DNA from: Ulota crispa
Taxonomy: Eukaryota; Streptophyta; Bryopsida; Orthotrichales; Orthotrichaceae
Assembly (NCBI GenBank): GCA_963920765.1
Contig: OY987243.1
Coordinates: 18,781,419 to 18,845,418, forward strand
Direction of reading: 5' to 3'
Length of the DNA stretch: 64,000 nt
The position numbers were made by a program, and so were the translations under genes. The first letter of the stretch is position 1; each line of letters begins with the position of its first letter. Positions 37,501 through 49,200 of this stretch are shown piece after piece. The notes beneath the pieces were generated by a model, which saw nothing but the letters and a program-made list of their open reading frames with translations, ran no database searches and was not told the origin of the DNA.

Positions 37501-40077
37501 AAGTAGAGCAAGCCCATCTTTTTCCTTCCTGGTTGATTGCTTCAAGATTCAGTTGCTCTTCCCTCTCATTGAATGTTGTTTTTCTCATTTCTTCGGGGTA
37601 GACAGTTTACTTGATGATCTGATGGTATTAGTCTCGACTAAAATGAACCACTTAGTTCAACTCGAAATGTATTATAGTCCTACGTACCCAGCTGATGTAG
37701 ATGCCTGGAGTCTAGTGCTTCCTCATACGTGAATGTAGTTCTTTAGAACCCTAATATTTTTCCTCTTTAATCGTTTTGACTGCGAGCTTGAAGGTTGACG
37801 GGGGACTTAGGACCTAGCTGACCTGAGTTTTCATGTGCAGGGTTTAGCTACTGCGGAGAAGAAAGTAGAACTTTTCACAGCCCAAATTGGAGCTTTGGAG
37901 GAGGAAGTGCGTTCAAGAGACATGCTTTTGAAAGAGGTCAGAGTTGAAATGGTTCGAAGTACAGAGGCTTTGAAGCTGGCTTCGCAAATCAAGCAGGTAC
38001 TGTACTATCCTAAAGTTCAAATCCTTTGTGTAGGTTCGAAGTCAAGTAGTTGTAATTTGTCCAGTATGTTCATAATAAGGGCCGCTTCACACTCTGGCCG
38101 ACCAAGTTGAGACGCTGTTGAGTGGCCCAACTTTGTTGAGAGGCCAAAGAAATGGGAAATATTGTGTATGAAACCTTAGTGTGAAGCTTCCAAAGGCCAA
38201 GCTCAAAGTCCAAGTTCTTAACATTTATTAGACCTTCCAAATCTAACGGCCAAGAACTTGTCGGTTTTTATTACTTTATGAAAAAAATTGACGACCTCTT
38301 AAACATAATTTGGGTCTCCATGCTTAACCCAAACTTCTTTTGAGAGGCCGTCATTTAAATGAAAGAGTGATGTCATGGAGGGTGGGGGACTTTGAACTTT
38401 GGCCTCTAATGTGAAGGGTTGGGAGGCCAATGTCTTGTTTCTTGCACTCTTGCAATTTGATTGGTGAAAATCGACGGCCTCTTGAAAGGGCCATAGTGTG
38501 AAGCGGCCCTAATTGTTCTTTTTGCACTTTCAGATTTATTCATTTGTTTTTGTTCACATTTGTACTATAATGCAGTTCTTGAACACTTGAGACGTATACA
38601 ACTTACATGGAAAGATTGGTTACCTATGTCCGCAAGGTTTAAAGATTTGTCACTGTGTCAACATCTTGGTTTCAAGTTTTCCTTACATTGTCTTGCATTT
38701 TGCAGGACTTGAATGCAAGCAGGCAGAAAGAGCTGGAGTTGAGTCAGTACCTAGATATGGAGAGAAATTTTGTCAAGGATCTTCAGCAGGAGTTGGCTGA
38801 GAATCACAGAGCTATGCGTGCTGAACAGGTGACTGGAGGTTTCTTATTGTCAGTTCTATGTATCGCAGCGTTTCACGTCGATGAATTTTGATAGCTTGGC
38901 TTACTTCTCTGTGTCTTTTTGAACGAGGTTACGAATCACACGACTTTTTGTTTCCGAAAGCGATCGATGGCAAGTTTTTTGAAGCATTCAAAGAAGTTTT
39001 TCTGAGATGAGAACTAAGTTCGCTGCGTCTTTTCCTCCTTCACCAGACATTACGACATATGGAAACGAAATTGAAGGATCTACAACTTGAGGTTGAAATG
39101 CTTCGTGGGGGATTGGGAGCACGAGATGAAGCTTTGATCCTTATGGTAGAGGAGGTTGATCGAAGCGTTGAGATTTTGGCCAATGCGACGGAAAGCCGCG
39201 AGGTTCTTTTTGGCCCTGGTGCTTTAATTGTTTTCCATCTGGTGATGTTACCTTGTTGTAGATCTGTCAGAAAGTCTTATACAGATTTGGGTTTCTAATT
39301 TTAATTGAGAAGGTGCAAATTGTAATGTTTTTGTCTCCATCTGTTGGCTTGGACGTCTTTGTAGGAGTCTTTGGCCTCTTCGATATTTAGCTTGAATTTG
39401 TTCATGTTTGGTTGTGTCCTGCATCTAGGTGTACTTTTGTCTGTGCCAAAATTGTGCAACATTTTACTTTGATTCTCAGTAATGAAATAATTCCAAAACG
39501 AGCAGGCAGTCCGACAGTTGACATCATATGTTGAAGAGTTGAGGGCTGAGCTAGCACTGAAAGATGAGACAGTTATATCATTGCGAGAGGAGCTTTCCAC
39601 TGCAGAGGCTTCGTTGCGACAGAAAAGTCTTGCGCCGAATTCTGACCCTGTTGCCAAGGCATCCAATAATGCTGCGCAACCTAAACCTAAGCCAACAGTG
39701 GAGGTATTCTTCTCTTATCTTGATGGTGCTCCACAAGTTTAGTTGAATGTGTATAACTGTTAGTGGATGGCATCTCTTGTATAGAATTTTATTACGAATC
39801 GGCTTAGCAAGGTCGCGTACATTTTTTTACCATTTCAGTGTATAAAGATTCTTGAAGATCCTTTCCGTTCATGCTGAGGTTACGTTTGCAGCTTTGCGTA
39901 TGGCTAATTCAATTTGAGATCACAACCCTTAAGGCGAGTTCCGTTTCTTTATTTGTCTTAAATCACATTTTCTGATAGAGTTGCGTATCAATGTTCTTGC
40001 AGTCACCGAAGGGAAAAAGAAAGCCAAATAGGCGAAAGCCAGGCGATTCTCCTCCTAGACCCTCTCCACAGTCTTGA
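34528..40077 (+). CDS. Coiled-coil protein of unknown function, 551 aa
   Basis: Thirteen exons join in frame: 34528-34706 (ATG), 35288-35507, 35615-35674, 35901-35948, 36319-36429, 36613-36738, 37191-37298, 37407-37502, 37841-37996, 38706-38828, 39047-39202, 39506-39703, 40003-40077 (TGA). The N-terminus is acidic and Ser/Asn-rich. From about residue 160 to 500 the protein is nearly continuous coiled coil, with heptads such as MEQMREEIEVRDNLLEMLRL, EKKVELFTAQIGALEEEVRS and VEELRAELALKDETVISLRE. It ends in a basic Lys/Arg/Pro/Ser tail (KGKRKPNRRKPGDSPPRPSP). No membrane helix or enzyme motif is seen. All introns after exon 2 are phase 0, so those exons are multiples of three. I do not recognise a named family; a scaffold or cytoskeletal role would be a guess. 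The tiny exons 3 and 4 are the least certain. Confidence 0.8.
38079..38509. mobile_element. PIF/Harbinger-like MITE in an intron (TAA duplication)
   Basis: GGGCCGCTTCACACT at the left is mirrored by AGTGTGAAGCGGCCC at the right, exactly. TAA flanks both sides (38076-38078 and 38510-38512), fitting the TWA duplications of PIF/Harbinger. The 431-bp element is non-coding and nearly fills the intron between exons 37841-37996 and 38706-38828 of the coiled-coil gene. Confidence 0.8.
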
Positions 40078-40965
40078 AGCCTGGCTACAATCGGTGGTAC
40101 GAAGCAGGAATGATTGATGTCAAGAAATTGTGAGGCTTCACATGCTGTGCTGGAAAATATCAAGCGTGAGGTGAAGTGAGCGACAAGCAACGCCCATGTT
40201 GATTGTTATTGGCAACATCCATGAATACTATCAGAAAGATGGGTGCTAATCGACACATTATTCGGCACGCTCAAGAACTCCATTATTGCTCTAGCAAATT
40301 GGGCAAGTTGGGTACTGCTTCTTGTGTTTTGCTGAAGCCATAATTGTAAGGGCCTCTGCTGTTAGGGATCCCAGCCATTAACGCCAGAGATTACTACTCA
40401 AATTGTAAATTTGTGTCCCGATTGTCGGAAGCTCCTTGAATGAGCAATTCGTGCAGGGAACTTGCATGTTACCGACGTATATTACTATGAGTATTTGTGG
40501 CAAGTTGTGTAGATCATACGCCATCCTTGTATTACTGAACTTTGCCAATCACACCTCAACACCTCCAGTGGCAGATTGCAGATAATATGACAGATGCATT
40601 AGAGTTATACTTTCAGTTTCTGAATCTTTAAATCTGACTTGCGATGACACCTCATGTTTTGATTATGGTTAGAATCTGGCACTCGCTTTCACTGTTCATG
40701 TGAAAGTTCCAACTTTGCAGTGTATCCGTAGTCTGAATTTTTTGTTGACCCTGGACTAAGGGGAGGAGGCCTTGTATACACAAAAGTTACATTTGTGGGA
40801 ATCTGAGGACGTTTTGGAGAGCCGTCACTTGAAGTATCACAGCCCCAGAGCCAGCATCTTGTCCTAGTTCGTTTTATCTAAGTTTGGTGACGCTATTGAC
40901 TGAACTAGACTGCTTGAGTTTACATTAGCTTTCTAGTCCAGATAACGAACTGTAAACTTCTACAG
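40078..40965. other. 3' region of the coiled-coil gene
   Basis: Probably 3' UTR for the first several hundred bases, then spacer. No open frame of note, RNA gene or repeat is recognised, and no poly(A) site could be fixed. Confidence 0.4.
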
Positions 40966-41568
40966 TAAGGTAGGCGCACCCATAAGCGTGGAAATAAGGG
41001 TTTTGGAGTAGGAAAAACAATTGACTAACTTTGAAAAAAATAATGTGTGTTGCACTAGAAGAAAAACAAGGATAAACGACTCCACAAATCACAACGATTA
41101 GGTCACCAAAACTGCCTTGCAACTGCACAACAATTGTACGACTAGATTATAGTTGTGCAAATGTTGTGGAGTTGTCGTGTAGTTGCAAGGCAGTTTTGGT
41201 GTCCTAGTCGTTTATCCTTGTTTTTCTTCTAGTGTTAAGAAATGGAAACCAAAAATATTGTCATCAATTTCAAGGTTCCACTTGCAAGCATTTGTTCACA
41301 AAGAATTTTCAAAGTCCAAAATCACTAAAATTGTAGGAACCATGTGTAAGAGATGCTAATCACAAGACTTGTTGGTTCTTAAATAGTGAGATGGGTACTC
41401 AAGACCTCATGCTAGTCACCCACAACCATCACTCCATCACCCATAACCATCATTCCATCACCCATAACCATCACTCAATCACCCACAACTATTTGTTTTT
41501 TTCATGAGCCCTTGCCATTGTCAGGTAACAGGCATGGGGACGCAACGCTTATGGATGCTGCTACCTTA
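40966..41568. mobile_element. TA-AGGTAG family element, host of a nested CACTA MITE
   Basis: The left end TAAGGTAGGCGCACCCATAA and the right end, read inverted as TAAGGTAGCAGCATCCATAA, form an imperfect terminal repeat with TA at both borders. The body is shared with 41944-42320 and 51696-52093 (GGTTTTGGAGTAGGAAAAAC and later AAGAGATGCTAATCACAAG). A CACTA-like element interrupts the left part, and a 21-bp tandem repeat (41428-41488, ATCACTCCATCACCCATAACC type) lies near the right. Confidence 0.75.
41053..41234. mobile_element. CACTA/EnSpm-type MITE nested in the TA-AGGTAG element
   Basis: The termini CACTAGAAGAAAAACAAGGA and its exact inverse are very close to the CACTACAAGAAAA ends of plant EnSpm elements. 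Arms of about 28 bp match perfectly and further inverted similarity runs inward, so the 182-bp element is nearly one hairpin. The uninterrupted copies at 41944 and 51696 show that the site lies in a TGTAAGTTAGGAAATGG context. Confidence 0.85.
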
Positions 41569-41943
41569 ACTGATTTTGACATACACTGAGAGATATATGT
41601 AACTGAGCTTGGTTAACTCTTAAACGCCATTTTGGGTCCTGGTTGGGTCCTGGTTGGGTCCTTACTCCAAGAATCACAGAAAGAAGTAGAAGCAAATATA
41701 GAGGTTGTGTATGCATGCATGACCAAGGAACACAAACAAACAACCCAATGCGAAAGCAAACATGGGTGGATTTGGTAATTCCAAACAGATGCATGAGACG
41801 GCTTGCATTGAGTTGAATCGAAGGATCCCTACATAGGCTTGTGGCTACCACAAGTACTAGATTATTAGAACAAAAGGCCCCTTTGGTTGGGTATGTTGTT
41901 TGACCCCCAAATGTTGGGATAGTCACTCTGACTAGCCCCTCTA

Positions 41944-42320
41944 TAAGGTAGGCACACCCATAAGCGTGGAAATAAGGGTTCTGAAGTAGGTAAAACAATT
42001 GACTAACTTTGAAAAAAATGCTGTAAGTTAGGAAATGGAAACCAAAAATATTGACATCAATTTCAAGGTTCCAATTGTAAGCATTAGTTCACAAAGACTT
42101 TTCAAAGTCCAAAATCATTGAAATTGTAGGGACCATGTGTAAGAGATGCTAAAAATAAGGCTTGCTAGTTCTTAAATAGTGAGATGGGTACTCAAAATCA
42201 TCATGGAGTCACCCACAACCATCACTTTCTCATCCATAAATATCACTTAAATACCATAACCACCCTGACTTTGTTAGTGACGCCCGTGGGGACGTCACGC
42301 CCATGAGTGCGGTTACCTTA
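41944..42320. mobile_element. TA-AGGTAG family element, second copy
   Basis: It starts TAAGGTAGGCACACCCATAA and its right end reads back TAAGGTAACCGCACTCATGG, with TA borders. The body aligns with the copy at 40966 without the CACTA insertion, giving the pre-insertion sequence. It is 377 bp and non-coding. Confidence 0.75.
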
Positions 42321-44914
42321 ATGGCTCTACGGTGGTGTGGGTGTCCACCCATTTTGATACTATATTTAGAAGTTGCTAAAGTAAATTGTGCATGCTAACC
42401 TCATGAAAATTACAAGAAGAGAAAAATGGAACCTAACACCATGTCTCTAAATCTTCTCACAATTTGGGTCACTTAAAATTATGAGTTCATTTTTTGAGGT
42501 TTATTTTTGCCTTCCACAAAGGACCATGCCTAAAAATTCAAATGAAAAATGACTTTTTTTCCATCCTATACAAAGTTCTTTTTATGACTAGGGCACAAAA
42601 ATCATCCTCTTCGGCGTTTAAGAGGTAAATGCTAAGGGTTAAGTACGTTTGAAATCAAATTCCTGCAATTGAGTGTCCTGGTGGGGCTAGGTTTTTCTCA
42701 TTGCAGAGAGATCTGAATTTCTCGAGTATGGTTAGTGTCTTTACAAGCTAGAAATAGCAAAATCCTCTATGGAGTTATTGTCGTTGTCTGCAGCAAGGCT
42801 GTTGTTTATCCTCTAAGCAAGTGCAGGGAAAAGCTGTGTTTGAGTTATGTTCGTTTGCAAACTGCATTTTGACTTACAATTCGAACCATTGTCCACATGG
42901 ACACAACTCCGAGACTGAAGGTTGGGTGTTTGATTCTTGTGACTACACTCAATTAAGCCCTTGGTGAATTGAGAAGCCTGATTGGCCAAAACAAAGGGCA
43001 TGGCTCGGACCAGCACAAAGCGACCCAATCATTTCGTCAAATTCATGTACCACAAGGGCTTGGAGTTTCTAGTTGCTTTCACTAGGATCACAAAATTGGA
43101 AAGCCTAGAAGAGCTTGCACCCAATTATAGAGTCTAGGGCCATTGTATTCGTTAACTAAGTGTTGAAACCTGCACCAAATTTCTCTCACACTTTAGTTTT
43201 TCTGTTTCTACTTAATTAGTTGATTACAAAGGCTGCAGTTTGGTGGATCGTATATGCCACTTTGGTTAAACCAAGCCTTTGTTTCACTTTACTAGTTAAT
43301 TACAGTCCACAGGTATGTGTTTAGATTTTTAGGTCCCTATTCATGCAACATGAATTTAAAAAAATGTTTATTTTATTGCAATGTGTACAACAACACTAGG
43401 ACATGAGCCTTGGAGTGCAAGCATAAGATTAGTGAGCAAAAATTATGTGAGCATAGATTCTTATTATAGAGGAAGTTTTAAGTACTTAAACTTTTTATTG
43501 CACTAGAATTTTGATGGTCTTTTGGATAACACATTTTATCTTAAGTAATCTTTTAAATCCATAACCACTTGTCCTACAATCATGGTTTGGAATTAATTTA
43601 TAATATAGAACATACAGGTTAGAATGTTTGACAACTCTATACTTTTGCTTGTTTATTTTGTTTGCTTTGGACTCTACTTTTTAAGAAAAAATGTTTAGAA
43701 TTTTATGGTGTACCACAAAAATGCTCAATATTGGATGTTGTGCTCTTCTTCTAATCCAAAAAGATTGATTTTTTAAAATCTTGTGTTTATTTTGGGAAAC
43801 AACTATAGAAATTTAACTGTTGGTAATTCATTATCTAAGTACAACACAAAAACAACCACAGTGGGTGCAATTCTGAGATTTAAAAGAAATCACACACATA
43901 TTGTAACAAGTTACACACATTAGAGGAAACATGAGCTCAAGAGAAGGCCTCCCAACCTTGACAAACTACCCTATTTATTTAGGTAGGAGAAGCATAGGTA
44001 AAGTACCTACACAAGTGTCTTTACCTTGAGTAATTTACTCAAGTGTGCCATGGTACATAACTGATGATGGAAAACAATATTATAACACGACGATGACAAA
44101 TGTAAGGACCTTTAGTGGGACACAAGAATAAACTAGGACTAGAATTCCCAATGAAACAAGGACACTCATAAAAATAAAGCATACAATATTGTAAAAAGAA
44201 AATATTCTCATGAAGTACTTATAAGCGGGTATAGGAGATTAGTCTCTTTTTATTTGAAAAAAGACATTACATTTAAATGCTTTTGACCCCTCCAACCACT
44301 TTGCATAGGGACCTTCTCTTGAGCTCATTTTTCCTCTAATGTAAGTAACTGCAAGTTTAACTCTATAAAATTACAAAAAACCAGTTCAAACACGGCTTTT
44401 AACTCTATAAAATTACAAAAAACCAGTTCAAACACGGCTTGATTACAAAAATAAAAGATACTTGCATGTTACAACCAGTAGAATATACTAGAAATGCAAG
44501 CACTTTGGAAATCACAACCTACTATTTTGGTTATAATGATTAGTGTTGCAAGAAGTAATTGTTTCATTCATTCCATGCCTAAAGTATTCAAGATTGCATA
44601 ATGAAACATTTGCAACCCCCAAAGTAAGTTTCTCAATTAAAAAATATCATTGGTCATTAAATACAATAGTAATGAATATGGAAAAATGAATAAATAACAA
44701 CAAAGAGAGAAATTACGAAGGTGAGCTCTGTATTTCCATCATACGTTTAGTGCAAATGCAAGAAATAGCGTGTGTGACGATATTTTCTGCCAATTCTTGT
44801 TAAAAGTGGCTACCTACATTAGTGTGTACAACTCTTGTTCCAAGCCCAAACAGATGTTTGTAGTGCCTGCGTGCTACTTACATATCTGCCAAGGAAGGGA
44901 TAGATTAAAATGTA
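42321..44914. other. AT-rich intergenic DNA with a 42-bp direct repeat
   Basis: No gene is recognised. At 44359-44440 a unit beginning AACTCTATAAAATTACAAAA and ending CACGGCTT is duplicated in tandem almost exactly, a recent-looking duplication. The remaining short frames have no coding signature. Confidence 0.45.
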
Positions 44915-45243
44915 GGAAAATTTTAAGGATACCCCTCAAGTTTGCCATATTTGTATATAAACCCCTGGTTTTTCAGAAATTGCACAAATACCCTTGGATC
45001 ATCATTTTCTAACATTTGTTTTTTGCATTGTTTTGCTATGCATGCTACTTCCTTCATGACCAATGTTAAAGCAAAGAATGCAATAGAGCAATAAAAAAGC
45101 AACATGCACACAAGGTAGAAAGAAGTGGCATGCACAATAGAACAAACGCAAATTATGATCCAAAGGTATATGTGCAATTTCTGAAAAACCAGGGGTATCT
45201 ATACAAGTATGGCGAACTTCAGGGGTATTCATAAAATTTTCCC
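44915..45243. mobile_element. GGGAAAATTTC-family foldback, intact-looking MITE
   Basis: It begins GGAAAATTTTAAGGATACCC and ends in the inverse AAAATTTTCCC. The flanking 9-mers TAAAATGTA and TAGAATGTA match at 8 of 9. The interior is a long imperfect hairpin through CAAATACCCTTGGAT and its mirror ATCCAAAGGTATATGTG. This copy has about one terminal unit per arm, so it shows the unexpanded form of the element in 48209-49276. Confidence 0.8.
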
Positions 45244-45973
45244 TAGAATGTATTACCCCTATGCCCTATCCATAATTTTTTTCCTAGAATGTATCACCCT
45301 ATGCCCTAGTTACCTCTACTACTATCCCAGAAGTGAGGCGTAGGCAGTTTTATCTCGGATCTGTTGAAGTGTAGAAGCTGCAAAGCTGGTGCTGCTCACT
45401 TCCCCAATCTCTCTAAAGTACCTCTGAAGTTTCGCTTAAATTTTGAGCTTTCCTACTCCAGTTTTCTACCACCGAACCGATCAAAGCGAATAACCTCCTG
45501 ATATCTGATTGTTTCTCTTTCAGCTTTCTCTTGTGTAGTAGACCTTGAACTCAAACCTAAGCTATACATCCAAGTGTATCCAGTTGTTAGCGTGCATTGC
45601 AGTCGTCGTGATCGCATTTTCTTCTCATGTCAGCTTTTTTGTGGTGTGCAAGAAACGTACACATGATGCGGGAACAGGGAACTGGTTGTGTTGGTCTCCG
45701 TGCTACTCTTGGTACTTGCCACCCATGGGGAGGGATGATTGGCTCCAAAATGAGTCTTCATGAAGTGGAAGTGCCACCCATCCACCTCTCCTGACTCTCC
45801 ACGACGAGAATTGAGTCACCGTTCTATCCCCACCGAAGTTTGCTGTTCCTCAATTAGCAGTTCTTCTTTTCTGGAGATGGGCTCGTCTTTTCTCAAGAGT
45901 ACACACTTCCATGTGAAACTGTAACGATGACTGGACTTTTAGCCCTGGTGTGTATGTAAATCTTTTCTCCGCT
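45244..45973. other. Spacer with weak exon-like texture, unassigned
   Basis: A short duplication of CCTAGAATGTAT...CCCTATGCCCTA occurs at 45241-45310. The following 400 bp are moderately GC-rich, and a 72-codon + frame (45545-45763) has a hydrophobic N-terminal helix, but no family is recognised. I cannot support a gene. Confidence 0.3.
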
Positions 45974-46212
45974 TTAACCCCTAAAGGACCGAGCGACCAT
46001 TGTACGTAGATGTACGCTATCGTATAGTGGCATTTGCTACCAACAAAAAGATTTAATTTGGGATCTTGACTAGCTCACTAGAACCGCATTTGTCTATATT
46101 CTAACTTTTGTGTTGATATCAAATGTAGTAGAGGTGTGGATGCATTCCAAATACCACTTATACAGCACTGTACATAGTATATACAATGGTCGCTCGGTCC
46201 TTTAGGGCAATA
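45974..46212. mobile_element. TTAA/CCCCTAAA-family element next to the DHQS-like 3' end
   Basis: TTAA, then CCCCTAAAGGACCGAGCGAC, opens the element, and a perfect 26-bp inverse closes it (CCATTGT...AGGG read inverted). The right TTAA has decayed. The element ends about 37 bp past the stop codon of the - strand gene, so it likely supplies 3' UTR or termination sequence. Confidence 0.75.
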
Positions 46213-46248
46213 AAAAAATACACATTTCACTGACCGGGAAAGTTTCGG

Positions 46249-49200
46249 TTACTTCTCTACCACAAACTCTTGAATCTGAATACCGGTGTGGCGTGCTTTC
46301 TCTTGCAAACTCAACAGAACTCTGTCTCCCAATTTCAAGCTTGTGACAGGAAGCGGTTTGACACCCTTCTCGCCTGAACAGATGCACTCGTTGATGCCAC
46401 TCGTTAGAGATTTGAGAGAGTTTCAGAGGCTATCATATAATCCACATCATACTCAATTCAACCCTCGTAGAAGTCATTACAGGTGCTGATGTTAGCAAGA
46501 CTTACCTCCAGAGGCAACAAGACAGACCGTTTCCGCGTTTTGTAGCAACACACTATGCTTAAGGCCGTCTTCGTCCACCTCAACAAGCAGCAAAGGCCTG
46601 GATTCGATTTTCACACGTCCCACCAAGACAGTCCGAGATCGTCCCATTGCGTCAATCACCAGTACTTGACTGCCAGTATGGAGCTCCGACAGGTATGCAG
46701 TACGGCCTCCAGCCACAGAAACGTATGCGTGCACAGGTCCCTGTTGTGAAAAACGCCTTATAGCAAGAAAGACTGAAAACAAACAAAAGCAAATGACTTG
46801 AAACTCTTCGAAAAAGCGAGAGTTTGGAAAACCTTGCCATTGGTGAGTGCCCAATTTAGAGTGAAAAGTAGAAAATCATACAGCAAAAATGAGCACTTTG
46901 ATACCCTTAATGCAGGAGAAAGTTTGACTAACTTACAGCATTCACTCGAAAAGGACGGGAGGCCACGTAGTTGCTTTCTAGGCATTCCGAGTGTACCAAG
47001 AACAGAGCTCTTGCAAAAGATCCTACCTGTACGACAGAGGCATTCTGTTATAGGTCGACTTTCATCAACTCATCGGTTAGACAATGGCAGTACTACTATT
47101 TGATCCAAATACTTTGTAAAAGGGTAGCAAAGTTTTGCGGTTTGAGAGCAGCTTACCAACAGCCCCTCTCCAGGACTCAACAGATTGCAGAGGTCAACAC
47201 AGACGCGATCTCCCATTCCAACAGACTCTACTTGAGTAACTGTTGCTTCCACCAGCGAAACTCCCATTTTCGAATCTCGCTTCTCGTTTATATATGCCTG
47301 CCATTACAACGGCGTAATTACAAAGCTTAAACAAGGGAGCCCTCAGGAGAAGAAAGATTAGATACACTATAACACATGACAAGTGGCATCACAAACTCGT
47401 GCAATCGATTGCATGAAAAATACTTGACTGCAGAATCCCAAAACTATCATAGGAACTCTTACCTTGAGAGCAAATACTTCGGAAGGATCATCGGTGTGCA
47501 GGACAACTCCATCAGTGCCCATTTCAAGGGCTTCAAGATAAGCCTGAGCATCAATTGCACTGCTCGCTGTTGCATACAGCACTGTGCTACTGCCCTGGAA
47601 AGCTGCCACCATGTTCTCAGCCGGAATAATCTACAACGCGGCAGCACAAACTGTCAGTTCAATATCCACGAAACCTATCTTCAATATTCAGAACCGCTAA
47701 TATCCTATGGCAACTGTAGCAAGTGTAACTACGACACAATCTTACAAAACAACGCTAGATATCTCTATGTTCACACTTGGTGTTAGGAGGGGTATTAGCA
47801 ATATGAATGCAGTCTAAAGGTGTGTAAATGCATCTAATTTTCCTTTGCTAATACCTCTCCTAACACCAAGTGTGAACATACCCTAATTCGATAATAAATC
47901 CGTGGTATCCAGTACGCAGGATAATTAAGATTGGTGGCAAGATTCCATTACCTGCCAATCGACTGCATTCATTACCACGACCTCAGCCTTGTCAATTAAA
48001 GCGGGAAGCAAATTAAGCTGCTCGCCAGAAGCAACTTGACCTAACACCGCCACCTGCTTATTCTCCGAATCCAAGAACTGGTCACTCTCCAGATAGAGAG
48101 GGTTGATCTTCGCGAGAGCTGCAACTCAGAATTGACAACTCGTAAGCTAAAATGTCATTGAAGAAGACCACACACTAATCCCAAACCAAACCTAAGAGAA
48201 AAAATCAAGGGAAAATTTCATGGATACCCCTGAAATTTGCAGTATTTTCACAGATACCCCTGCTTTTTCAGAAATTTCACAAAGACCCTTGGACCAAAAT
48301 TTTCAGGCGATTGTTTTGTTGTGCATGCCACTTCCCTTCTTCCTTTGTGCGCACGCATAACAAGAAAGATATAGTGTGCGCACAAAGGGAGAAGGAAAGT
48401 GGCATGCACAACAAAACAAACGCCTCAAAATTTTGGTCCAAGGGTACTTGTGAAATTTCTGAAAAAGCAGGGGTATCTATGAAAATATGGCAAACTTCAG
48501 GGGTGTCTAAAAAAATACTGCAAACTTCAGGGGTATCTATGAAAATACTGCAAACTTCAGGGGTATCTATGAAAATACTGCAAACTTCAGGGGTATCCAT
48601 GAAAAATACTGCAAACTTCAGGGGTATCCATGAAAATACTGCAAACTCCAGGGGTATCTATGAAAATACTGCAAACTTCAGGGGTATCTATGAAAATACT
48701 GCAAACTTCAGGGGTATCTATGAAAATACTGCAAACTTCAGGGGTATCTATGAAAATACTGCAAACTTCAGGGGTATCTATGAAAATACTGCAAACTTCA
48801 GGGGCATCTATGAAAATACTGCAAACTTCAGGGGTACCTATGAAAATACTGCAAACTTCAGGGGTATCTATGAAAATACTGCAAACTTCAAGGGTATCTA
48901 TGAAAATACTGCAAACTTCAGGGGTATCTATGAAAAATACTGCAAACTTCAGGGGTATCCATGAAAAATACTGCAAACTTCAGGGGTATCTATGAAAATA
49001 CTGCAAACTTCAGGGGCATCTATGAAAATACTGCAAACTTCAAGGGTATCTATGAAAATACTGCAAACTTCAAGGGTATCTATGAAAATACTGCAAACTT
49101 CAGGGGCATCTATGAAAATACTGCAAACTTCAAGGGTATCTATGAAAATACTGCAAACTTCAGGGGTATCTATGAAAAATACTGCAAACTTCAGGGGTAT

